Assembly: GCA_036267135.1 (NCBI GenBank)
Contig: DATAWQ010000159.1
Coordinates: forward strand, 1-64,000
Origin: PALSA-505 sp036267135
GTDB lineage: Bacteria; Actinomycetota; Actinomycetes; Streptosporangiales; Streptosporangiaceae
DNA: 64,000 nucleotides
Direction: 5' to 3'
Under the pieces are notes generated by a model, which did no database searches, had not been told where the DNA came from, and saw only the letters and a program-made list of their open reading frames with translations. Made by a program: the position numbers and the translations under genes. Below, piece after piece: positions 42,439 through 50,144 of this stretch; the stretch's first letter is position 1; each line of letters opens with the position of its first letter.

Positions 42439-44054
42439 TGTCCTACCTCCCCCTCTTTCTGGGTGAGAGACGAACTGAGCTGCTCGGCCAGCTCGGCGAA
42501 CTCGATCTCGAAGCCACCGCCCGCGTCCGAGCGGGCGAGGCCGCCAATGTCCACGACGGTGGCGCCGTCCCCGGCCGTCCGGGTCCTGACGAAGATCCGG
42601 CGCCGCCGGACGAAGAACGAGAGCAGCAGCCCGGCGAGCGCAGCCATCGCGCAGATGAGCGCGGGGAGCTGGCCGGGGTCGTAGGTGATCGCCAGGCTGA
42701 TCCACTGCCTGTAGCCGGTGAAGGTGAGCGTGCCGTCGTGACCGGGCAGCTTGATCGACTGACCGGGGGCCAGCGGCCGCGGGCTGACCGGCAGCTTGTG
42801 CATCGCGCCGGTGTCGAGCTGGTACACCGACTGCGACACGCCCGAGTCGAGCCCGAGGTTGCCGGCGTAGGAGACCAGGCTGACCCGCGGGTTGAGCGCC
42901 GCGGGGAAGGCGGACTGGAGCTGCCCGCTGGCGTCCACGTAGGCGGTGGGCAGGAACACACCGATGAAGCCGAGCTGCTCAGGCTTGGCGTCCGACACCT
43001 TGATCACGCCCTCGGACGTGTAGGTGGCGGTTTCGGCGGCGATGAACGGCACCGCCCCGTTGAACACCGTCTTCCCGGTCCCGTCGGTCACCCGGAACGT
43101 CGGCGCGTAACCGTGGCCGATCAGGAACACCCGGACGCCGTCCACCACGAGCGGGTGGTTGACCGCCAGGTCGTAGGGGTGCGCCTGGGCCCCCAGCCGG
43201 CTGGTGTAGCTGACGTGCGCGTTGAACGCGGCCGGCTGGCCGGTGTCGGGTCCCGACCTGACGTAGCTGGCGGTGAACTTGTTGAGCGCGATGCTGAACG
43301 GCGCCAGGTCGGTGGGCGCCACCAGCCGGCCCGGGTGGTAGACGTCCAGGTCTGTGACGGTGTCGCCGAAGCTCTGGCCCTGGACCAGCAGCCGGTTGGC
43401 CTTGTACCCGAACAGCCCGCCCAGGCCGATGGACAGCAGCACTCCCAGCAGGGCCAGGTGGAAGAGCAGGTTGCCCGCCTCCCGGCGGTGCCCCTTCTCA
43501 GCCGACATCCAGCCGTCGCCGGTGCGCACCCGGAACCTGCGCTTGGCCAGCAGCTTGGTGGCGACCGCGAGCGCCTGCTCGGGGCTGGCCGAGGTCTGGT
43601 ACCTGGCCGAGGACGGCAGCCTGGCCAGGTTCCGCGGCGCGGGCGGCGGCTGCGCGCGGGCGGTGCGGGCGAGCCGGAACGTGCGCGGCACCACACATCC
43701 CGCCAGCGAGATGAACAGCAACAGGTAGATGGCGGCGAACCAGGGCGCCGCGAACACGTTGAACAGGCCGAGCCGGTTCAGCCAGGGAGCGAGCCCAGGG
43801 TGCGACGCGAAGTACTGGGTCACTCCCGAGGGGTTGACTCCCTCCTGGGGCAGCAGGGATCCCGGCACGCTGCCCAGCGCCAGCAGGAACAGCAGGATGA
43901 GGGCGGTGCGCATGGAGGTGAGCTGGCGCCAGCCCGAGCGGATCTGGCCGGCCGGGCCGAGCCCTTTAGCGGCGGCCCGCGGCGGCCCCTGCGGGCCTTC
44001 GCCACGGCGCGCTGTGTCCGGTGAGCGCAGTTCCGTTGAGCGTAGCCCGGTCAA
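42435..44054 (-). CDS. resB: cytochrome c biogenesis protein ResB
   Basis: A 539-residue ResB: TM1 RTALILLFLLALGSVPGSLLPQ, TM2 WFAAIYLLLFISLAGCVVPR, TM3 after EAGNLLFHLALLGVLLSIGLGGLFG, a large extracytoplasmic domain (about 210-450) and TM4 LICAMAALAGLLLSFFVRRRRIF. It is the partner of CcsB. The TTG at 44054 is used with a GGTGG upstream, but the start is uncertain. In many actinobacteria resA/tlpA and ccdA stand between this gene and the histidine phosphatase gene. Here only 224 non-coding bases remain. Confidence 0.92.
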   Translation of the reverse strand: MTGLRSTELRSPDTARRGEGPQGPPRAAAKGLGPAGQIRSGWRQLTSMRTALILLFLLALGSVPGSLLPQEGVNPSGVTQYFASHPGLAPWLNRLGLFNVFAAPWFAAIYLLLFISLAGCVVPRTFRLARTARAQPPPAPRNLARLPSSARYQTSASPEQALAVATKLLAKRRFRVRTGDGWMSAEKGHRREAGNLLFHLALLGVLLSIGLGGLFGYKANRLLVQGQSFGDTVTDLDVYHPGRLVAPTDLAPFSIALNKFTASYVRSGPDTGQPAAFNAHVSYTSRLGAQAHPYDLAVNHPLVVDGVRVFLIGHGYAPTFRVTDGTGKTVFNGAVPFIAAETATYTSEGVIKVSDAKPEQLGFIGVFLPTAYVDASGQLQSAFPAALNPRVSLVSYAGNLGLDSGVSQSVYQLDTGAMHKLPVSPRPLAPGQSIKLPGHDGTLTFTGYRQWISLAITYDPGQLPALICAMAALAGLLLSFFVRRRRIFVRTRTAGDGATVVDIGGLARSDAGGGFEIEFAELAEQLSSSLTQKEGEVGQ

Positions 44055-44278
44055 AGCGCAGCCACCCAGAATCTCCTACAGACAGTAGTAACCCCGCCCA
44101 TTGTGCCGTATCACCCCAGCCAGTCAGACCCTGGGGGCGGGGAAGGGGCGCCATCCACGACGATACCGAAGGCCCGGCGGCACCGGCCCACGTCCACGGA
44201 AGCCGCTATCTGGTGATCTTGAAGACCTGTACGTATCAGGACCCATGCAGGTCTTCGGGATCATGGGCCAGGTGCGAG

Positions 44279-44947
44279 CTAGACGCGCACTATCCGGCGG
44301 CCGGCCGGTCCCGCGGGCTCGGCGTAGCTGACATCGGTGATCTTGTCATCGGTGTAAGTGAAGCTCGTCACGCTGGCCAGGGCGCATTCCCGGCGGGCGG
44401 GGTGGTGCCAGAGCCTGCGTCCCTCGACGTCGCGCCTGGCCACCCAGATAGGCAACTGGTGGCTGACGCAGACCGCTTCGTGACCGCGGGCCGCGTCCCT
44501 GGCGCCCGCCATCGCGGCCAGCATGCGCCGCGCGACCTGCTGGTACGGCTCACCCCACGAGGGCCGGAACGGATTGCGCAGGTGGGGCCAGTGCTCCACC
44601 CGGCGCAGCGAGCCGTCTCCGACCCCGAACGTGAGCCCTTCGAAGTGATTCCACGGCTCGATCAGCCGCTCGTCCACGACGACGGTGAGCCCGAACTGGG
44701 CGGCGAGCGGCTCTGCCGTCTCGCGGGCCCGGTCCAGCGGCGAGCTGAACAGCGCGGTCACGTCCCGGCCGACCAGGAACCCGGCCGCCGCCTTGGCCAT
44801 CATGCGGCCGTCTTCGGACAGGTGAAAATCGGGCATCCTGCCGTAGATGACGCGCCCGGGATTGTGCACCTCGCCGTGGCGCAACAGATGAACGACGGTC
44901 TTCGTGGGGGGTGTGGCTCCCCCGGCCGTGCCGTGCGTCTCAGTCAT
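44279..44947 (-). CDS. histidine phosphatase family protein
   Basis: A 222-residue phosphoglycerate-mutase-like enzyme with the catalytic LRHGE (VVHLLRHGEVHNPGRVIYGRMP), the conserved RARETAEPLA and the second histidine in AVCVSHQLPIWVARRDVEG. It is a cytoplasmic phosphatase of unknown substrate. Its position next to the cytochrome c biogenesis genes and hemL is conserved in streptomycetes. TAGGCT lies nine bases upstream of the ATG, with no clear ribosome-binding site. Confidence 0.88.
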   Translation of the reverse strand: MTETHGTAGGATPPTKTVVHLLRHGEVHNPGRVIYGRMPDFHLSEDGRMMAKAAAGFLVGRDVTALFSSPLDRARETAEPLAAQFGLTVVVDERLIEPWNHFEGLTFGVGDGSLRRVEHWPHLRNPFRPSWGEPYQQVARRMLAAMAGARDAARGHEAVCVSHQLPIWVARRDVEGRRLWHHPARRECALASVTSFTYTDDKITDVSYAEPAGPAGRRIVRV

Positions 44948-45215
44948 GGCCTGCCCAGCCTACCGGCGCCACCGCGCCGCCTGCGATCTTGGCCCTCGGC
45001 TCGCGGCACCGGGCGCGGTACGGTGGGACGAGCATGCGGTTGCGCCTAGGGTTCCGCGCCCGGCTTGCCCCACGACCACAATCAGGGCCGGGCGGACTGG
45101 ACCGAGCGGCGCCAGGAACCGCCGTCATGGGCGGCGGCCAACACCTCACGGGAGAGAAGCCTCGAGGGCTCTGTTCGGTACGCCCGCAAGGGCCTGACCT
45201 CGCAGGAGCCGCTCC

Positions 45216-46166
45216 GTGAGCCCGACCGCCATCGCCCTCATCCTCGTCGCCGCCGTCGCGCACGCGAGCTGGAACCTGTTCAGCAAGCAGGCCTCGGCGG
45301 CGGGCACTGTCTGCTTTCTCTGGCTGTTCTTCACTATGGGCGCGATCTTGTACGCGCCGGTGACCGCCGTCGTGCTGATCGTGGCTCATCCCCGGCTGTC
45401 CGGGCTGCCGACCGTGTTCCTGATCGGGACGGCGGTCATCCACATCGGCTACGCGCTGCTGCTGCAGAACGGCTACCGGCTCGGCGACCTGTCGGTGGTG
45501 TACCCGATCGGCCGGGGCAGCGGGGCGCTGCTCGCCGCGCTGGCGGGCATCGTGCTGCTGGGCGAGCGGCCCGGCCCGATCGCCGTGACCGGGATCGCGC
45601 TCATCGTGGCGGGCGTGATGGTGATCGGCCTGCCCAGCCGGAACCCGCGACCGCAGGCCCAGCCGGTCCAGCCGGCCCACGCGGTCCAGCCAGCCCAGCC
45701 GGTCCAAGCCGCCCCGCCAGCCCAGCCGGGGCGGCGGCCGCCGGTCGCCCTGGGCGTCATGTTCGCGCTGCTCACCGGGATCACGATCGCCGTGTACACG
45801 CTGTGGGACAAGTACGCGGTGGGCCCGCTGCACGTTCCGCCGGTGGTCGAGGACTGGGCCGCGACCTTGGGCGTGGCGGTGGCGCTGGCCCCGCTCGCGC
45901 TGCGGGACCGGCCGAAACTGGTGCTGGTGTGGCGCCGCTACCGGCCGCAGGTGCTCGGCGCGGCGATCCTGTCCCCGCTGGCCTACATCCTGGTGCTGAG
46001 CGCGCTGCGGTTCACCGCGGTGGACGTGGTCGCGCCCAGCCGGGAGGTCAGCGTGCTGTTCGGGGTGCTGCTCGGCCGCAGGCTGCTGGGCGAGGGCAAC
46101 CTGGCCCGCCGGCTCGTCGCGGCCGCCGCGATCGTGGCCGGGATCATCGCCGTAGCGGTGAGCTGA
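45216..46166 (+). CDS. EamA/DMT-superfamily transporter
   Basis: A 316-residue protein with ten predicted membrane helices in two EamA halves. The first half ends GPIAVTGIALIVAGVMVIGL and the second begins PVALGVMFALLTGITIAVYTLWDKYAV. A 35-residue cytoplasmic linker of repeated Gln-Pro-Ala-Val (about residues 148-183) joins them, unusually low-complexity for the family. Substrate unknown (family members move metabolites or amino acids outward). GTG 45216 has GGAG upstream. The 268 bases before it show no secure feature. Confidence 0.85.
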   Translation: MSPTAIALILVAAVAHASWNLFSKQASAAGTVCFLWLFFTMGAILYAPVTAVVLIVAHPRLSGLPTVFLIGTAVIHIGYALLLQNGYRLGDLSVVYPIGRGSGALLAALAGIVLLGERPGPIAVTGIALIVAGVMVIGLPSRNPRPQAQPVQPAHAVQPAQPVQAAPPAQPGRRPPVALGVMFALLTGITIAVYTLWDKYAVGPLHVPPVVEDWAATLGVAVALAPLALRDRPKLVLVWRRYRPQVLGAAILSPLAYILVLSALRFTAVDVVAPSREVSVLFGVLLGRRLLGEGNLARRLVAAAAIVAGIIAVAVS

Positions 46167-46213
46167 CGCCTGGCAAAGTGGGCCGGCGCCAGCGGCCGCG
46201 GCGGCATCGTGCA

Positions 46214-46219
46214 TAGTTT
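46214..46219 (+). promoter_or_regulatory. -10 box of a leaderless PAP2 transcript
   Basis: TAGTTT ends six bases before the GTG at 46226, and no ribosome-binding site is visible. Confidence 0.4.
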
Positions 46220-46225
46220 CTGAAC

Positions 46226-47146
46226 GTGCTGCAATTCGAGCTGAGCTGGCAGGCCGCGGCGATCACGTCGGGCGGCCTGATCGGCTCGGCGGTGGCCCTG
46301 CGGCTGGCGCATCGTACCGCGCGACTGCGGGCCCGCCATGTGCTGCGCCGGGCCCCGGCCCTCGCCGCGATCACGCAGGAGGCCGGCACGCTGGTCGGGC
46401 TGTTCGCGCTCTGGCAACTGGCCGGCAGCCAGTCGCTGATGGGCACCGGCGGCGCCCTGGCCAGGGCGCGCTGGCTGTGGCACACCGAACGCGTGCTGCG
46501 GATGCCCAGCGAGGCCGTCGTCCAGCGGGCCTTCCTGCCGCATCCACTGATCGTGCAGGCGTTCAACCTGTACTACGCGAGCCTGCACTTCGTGGTGCTG
46601 CTCGGCTGCCTGGTCTGGCTGTTCGTCCGGTACCGCGACAGCTACTTCCGGGTCCGCACCACGGTGGTGCTGTTCACCGGGTTCTCGTTGCTGGTGCAGT
46701 TCATCCCGGTGGCGCCGCCGCGGATGCTGGCCGGCGGCGGGATGGTGGACACCGCGGCGCGGTACGGCCAGTCGGTGTACGGCAGCGTGGCCGGATTCAA
46801 CGCCGACCAGCTTTCCGCGATGCCGTCCGTGCACGTCGGCTGGGCCCTGCTGGCGGCGCTGGCGGTGGTGAACGTGTCCCGCAGTCGCTGGCGCTGGCTG
46901 GCGCTGGGGTACCCGGTGATGACCACGCTCGCGGTCGTGGTCACCGCCAACCACTTCTGGCTGGACGGCGTCGGCGCGGCCATCCTGCTGGTCCTCGCGC
47001 TGCTGGTTCAGCGGGCCGGCCAGGCCATCAGGCGCAGGCTTCAGGCCAGGGCCGTGGCGGCCGCGCGGGCCGCGGCGGGTAGCGCGCCGGCGATGCGCTC
47101 CAGAGCCGAAGAGTCGTGGGCCGCGGACAAGAACCACGCCTCGTAG
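46226..47146 (+). CDS. PAP2-family membrane phosphatase (inositol-phosphoryl transferase-like)
   Basis: A 306-residue membrane protein with about six helices. The catalytic block is PVAPPRMLAGGG... MPSVHVGWALLAALAVV ... TANHFWLDGVGAA, i.e. SVH and H-x4-D of the AUR1/PAP2 subgroup that handles phosphatidylinositol or polyprenyl phosphates at the outer membrane face. The GTG start is probably leaderless. The last 35 codons overlap the 3' end of hemL on the opposite strand by 106 bases. Confidence 0.86.
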   Translation: MLQFELSWQAAAITSGGLIGSAVALRLAHRTARLRARHVLRRAPALAAITQEAGTLVGLFALWQLAGSQSLMGTGGALARARWLWHTERVLRMPSEAVVQRAFLPHPLIVQAFNLYYASLHFVVLLGCLVWLFVRYRDSYFRVRTTVVLFTGFSLLVQFIPVAPPRMLAGGGMVDTAARYGQSVYGSVAGFNADQLSAMPSVHVGWALLAALAVVNVSRSRWRWLALGYPVMTTLAVVVTANHFWLDGVGAAILLVLALLVQRAGQAIRRRLQARAVAAARAAAGSAPAMRSRAEESWAADKNHAS

Positions 47147-48372
47147 CCGGACGGCGGCAGGTACACCCCAGCGTCCAGCATCGCGTGGAAGAACGCCGCA
47201 TAGGCGGCCCGCGACTGGCCCCGGGCCTCGCCGAAGTCCCGCACCGCCAGCTCGCGGCCGAGGAACACCGAGAACAGGTTCCCGCCCTGCTGCAGCCGGA
47301 ACGGCACGCCGCACTCGGTCAGCGCGTCCGTCACCAGCTTGGCCACGGCCGCCGCCGCCTCGTCCACCCGCGCGTACACGTCGGGTGTGCAGGCCCGCAG
47401 CGTGGCCAGGCCCGCGGCCGTGGCCAGCGGATTGCCGGACAGCGTGCCCGCCTGGTACACCGGCCCGGACGGAGCCAGCATGTCCATGACGTCGGCCCGG
47501 CCGCCGAACGCGGCGGCGGGCAGCCCGCCCCCCATGACCTTGCCGAACGTCACCAGATCCCCGGCCACACCCTCCCGGCCGTACCAGCCGGCCCGGGTGA
47601 CCCGGAAGCCGGTCAGCACCTCGTCCATGATCAGCAGCGCACCGTGCTCCCGGCACAGCCCCGCCAGCAGGTCGTTGAAGCCCGCCTGCGGCGGCACCAC
47701 ACCCATGTTCGCCGGGCAGGCCTCGGTGATCACGCAGGCGATCTGCCTGCCGTGCTTGACGAAGGCCTGGCGCACCGCCTCGGCGTCGTTGTAGGGCAGC
47801 ACGAGCGTGCTGGCGGTGATCGCGGCCGGGATGCCCGGCGAGTCGGGCAGGCCGAACGTGGCCACGCCCGAGCCGGCCGCCGCGAGCAGCGCGTCCGCGT
47901 GCCCGTGATAGCACCCGCTAAACTTCACCACCACCGGCCGCCCGGTGAAGGCCCGGGCCAGCCGCAGCGCCGTCATGGTCGCCTCGGTGCCGGAGTTGAC
48001 CAGGCGGATCTTCTCGACCGGGGTCCTGGCCACCAGTTCGGCCGCGAGTTCCACCTCACCGGGGGTGGCGGTGCCGAACGACGTGCCCCGGCCGGCCGCC
48101 ACCCGCAGCGCCTCGGTCACCTCGGGGTGTGCGTGCCCGAGAATCATCGGCCCCCACGAGCACACCAGGTCGACGTAGTCGCGGCCGTCGGCGTCGGTCA
48201 GGTAGGCACCGGAGCCGGAGACCATGAACCGCGGTGTGCCGCCCACCGCGCCGAACGCCCGGACCGGGGAGTTGACCCCGCCGGGCGCCAGGCCGAGGGC
48301 CCGCCGGAACAGCTCCTCACTGTGCTGGGTGTCACTGTGCTGGGTGTCACTGTGCTGTGTGTTGGCGGTCAT
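47041..48372 (-). CDS. hemL: glutamate-1-semialdehyde 2,1-aminomutase
   Basis: A 443-residue PLP aminomutase making 5-aminolevulinate, the last step of the C5 tetrapyrrole route. PLP lysine K278 is in DLVTFGKVMGGGLPAAAFGG, with NSGTEATMTALRLAR and FSGCYHGHAD. The N-terminus contains three copies of a 15-bp unit (TQHSD x3) before the conserved EELFRRA. The ATG overlaps the stop of the primpol-like gene (ATGA), with AAGGAG upstream. It is the last gene of the rex-hem transcript. Confidence 0.95.
   Translation of the reverse strand: MTANTQHSDTQHSDTQHSEELFRRALGLAPGGVNSPVRAFGAVGGTPRFMVSGSGAYLTDADGRDYVDLVCSWGPMILGHAHPEVTEALRVAAGRGTSFGTATPGEVELAAELVARTPVEKIRLVNSGTEATMTALRLARAFTGRPVVVKFSGCYHGHADALLAAAGSGVATFGLPDSPGIPAAITASTLVLPYNDAEAVRQAFVKHGRQIACVITEACPANMGVVPPQAGFNDLLAGLCREHGALLIMDEVLTGFRVTRAGWYGREGVAGDLVTFGKVMGGGLPAAAFGGRADVMDMLAPSGPVYQAGTLSGNPLATAAGLATLRACTPDVYARVDEAAAAVAKLVTDALTECGVPFRLQQGGNLFSVFLGRELAVRDFGEARGQSRAAYAAFFHAMLDAGVYLPPSGYEAWFLSAAHDSSALERIAGALPAAARAAATALA
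48317..48361 (-). repeat. three 15-bp repeats at the start of hemL
   Basis: TCACTGTGCTGGGTG at 48317, 48332 and 48347 (the last with one change) encodes TQHSDTQHSDTQHS just after the hemL start codon. Confidence 0.9.
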
Positions 48373-49070
48373 GACAGCTCTCCTTCCGCCAGGTGCTCCA
48401 GCAGCCGCACCGCGTCGGGCAGCGAGCGGCCGTCCGGTTCACGAAGCCAGCGGGCGGCCTGGCCGGTGCCGTACCTGGACGGCGGCGCGAGCACGTAGCT
48501 GCTGCGGTGGTGCCAGCGCAGCCCGCCTGGCTGGTCCATATCGTCGGGCGCACAGTCCAGCTGGCAGGACCACCACTCGTCCTGGGTGGTGTGCGCGGCA
48601 CGGGAGGCGACGAAGAACAGCGCCCGGTCGCCGGCGCCGACCGCGACCGGACCCGGCTGGACGCCGGCCCGCTCCATCTGATCGAGCGTGGCCAGGCCGG
48701 CCGCGACGGGGATGTCGAGCACGTCGAAGACCCGGCCGGTCACCAGGATCACGTTCGCCTCCGGCGTCGCGGCCCAGAGCCTGCTGACCTCGGCGGGCTC
48801 GGCGCTGGCCTGCATCTGCCAGGTCGGTGAGACGGGGTGGGCGCCGGGGGCGGGACAGCCGATCCGGTCGCAGGAGCAGGCCCGGCGCCCCATTGCCCCT
48901 TCGCCTGCCGCCCGCTTCACCGGGCCCGGCGGCCCGCCCGCCGAATGCGCTCCCTGGCACACCGGCCAGCCCAGCGCGGCGTACCGGCACGCCGCCGAGG
49001 CCATCTGCTCGCGCGCCGTCTGCTCCCTGCGGCGCGCGCGCCGGGTACGGCGCAGCGTTACATCGACCAT
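48369..49070 (-). CDS. bifunctional primase-polymerase-like domain protein
   Basis: A 233-residue protein resembling the N-terminal domain of bifunctional DNA primase/polymerases: AACRYAALGWPVCQGAH, the Cys-rich CSCDRIGCPAPGAHP, then LWAATPEANVILVTGRVFDVLDIPVAAG. The acidic pair reads DVLD rather than a tight DxD, and no helicase domain follows, so polymerase activity is doubtful. The gene sits between hemB and hemL, and its stop overlaps the hemL start. The association with heme genes is conserved in actinobacteria and unexplained. Confidence 0.8.
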   Translation of the reverse strand: MVDVTLRRTRRARRREQTAREQMASAACRYAALGWPVCQGAHSAGGPPGPVKRAAGEGAMGRRACSCDRIGCPAPGAHPVSPTWQMQASAEPAEVSRLWAATPEANVILVTGRVFDVLDIPVAAGLATLDQMERAGVQPGPVAVGAGDRALFFVASRAAHTTQDEWWSCQLDCAPDDMDQPGGLRWHHRSSYVLAPPSRYGTGQAARWLREPDGRSLPDAVRLLEHLAEGELS

Positions 49071-49160
49071 GCACTCCCGCTCTCACTGCCCTGTTCTTAC
49101 ATCCGGCCAGGTCAATCCAAGCAGCGTCTAACCAGCAATCAGCGCCTAATCAGGCGGTGC

Positions 49161-50144
49161 CTAATCAAGGTGGCGGCTCACCTCGGCCGCCCAGTAGGTC
49201 AAGATCATGTCAGCGCCGGCCCGCCGGATCGCGGTGAGCGTCTCCATGATCACGCGGTCCCGGTCCAGCCAGCCGTTGGCCGCCGCCGCCTCCACCATGG
49301 CGTACTCGCCGCTCACCTGATAGGCGGCCACCGGCACGGTCACCGCATCGGCGACGCGGCGGATGACGTCCAGGTAGGCCAGGGCCGGCTTCACCATCAC
49401 GATGTCGGCGCCCTCGTCCACGTCGAGCGCGACCTCGCGCAGTGCCTCCTTGGTGCCACGGAAGTCCTGCTGGTAGCCGGAGCGGTCACCGAACTGGGGC
49501 GCGCCCTCGGCGGCCTCACGGAACGGTCCGTAGAAGGCCGAGGCGTACTTGGCCGAGTACGCGCAGATCGCGATCTCGCCGTAGCCGGCCTGATCGAGCG
49601 CGGACCGTACCGCCGCCACCTGGCCGTCCATCATCCCGCTGGGGCCCACCACGTGCGCCCCGGCCACCGCCTGGGCGCACGCTATCGACGCGTACCTCTC
49701 CAGCGTGGCGTCGTTGTCCACCTCGCAGGCGTCGGTCAGCACCCCGCAGTGGCCGTGATCGGTGTACTCGCACAGGCACAGATCCGAGATGAGCACGGTG
49801 TCGTCGCCCACCTCGGCGGCCAGGTCCCGCAGCGCGAGCTGAATGATGCCCGCCGGATCGTCAGCGGCCGAGCCACGGCCGTCCTTGACCGCGGGTATGC
49901 CGAACAGGACCAGGCCGCCGACGCCGGCCTGGACCGCGTCCACCGCCGCCTTGCGCAGGCTGTCCCTGGTGTGCTGCAGCACCCCCGGCATGGACGTCAC
50001 CGGCTGCGGCTCGGTGATGCCTTCCTTGACGAACAGCGGCAGCAGCAGGTCCCCAGGCCGCACCGAGGTCTCCGCGACCAGCCCGCGGAGCTTGGCCGTG
50101 CGGCGCAGGCGGCGCGGCCTGGCCTCGGGGAAACGAGCGCTCAT
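49161..50144 (-). CDS. hemB: delta-aminolevulinic acid dehydratase (porphobilinogen synthase)
   Basis: A 327-residue enzyme joining two aminolevulinates to porphobilinogen. The cysteine-type zinc site is DLCLCEYTDHGHCG. The Schiff-base lysines are in SAKYASAFYGPF and MVKPALAYLDVI. The ATG overlaps the hemD stop (ATGA, 50141-50144). Just after the stop, related TGATTAG/TGGTTAG blocks repeat, giving two more in-frame stops. A 90-base gap separates it from the primpol-like gene. Confidence 0.95.
   Translation of the reverse strand: MSARFPEARPRRLRRTAKLRGLVAETSVRPGDLLLPLFVKEGITEPQPVTSMPGVLQHTRDSLRKAAVDAVQAGVGGLVLFGIPAVKDGRGSAADDPAGIIQLALRDLAAEVGDDTVLISDLCLCEYTDHGHCGVLTDACEVDNDATLERYASIACAQAVAGAHVVGPSGMMDGQVAAVRSALDQAGYGEIAICAYSAKYASAFYGPFREAAEGAPQFGDRSGYQQDFRGTKEALREVALDVDEGADIVMVKPALAYLDVIRRVADAVTVPVAAYQVSGEYAMVEAAAANGWLDRDRVIMETLTAIRRAGADMILTYWAAEVSRHLD

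Noticed and set aside
44948..45215. Possible guanidine-II type riboswitch or 60-codon leader peptide before the EamA gene
   Set aside because: Only one ACGG hairpin is seen where two are needed, and the short frame has no conserved features.
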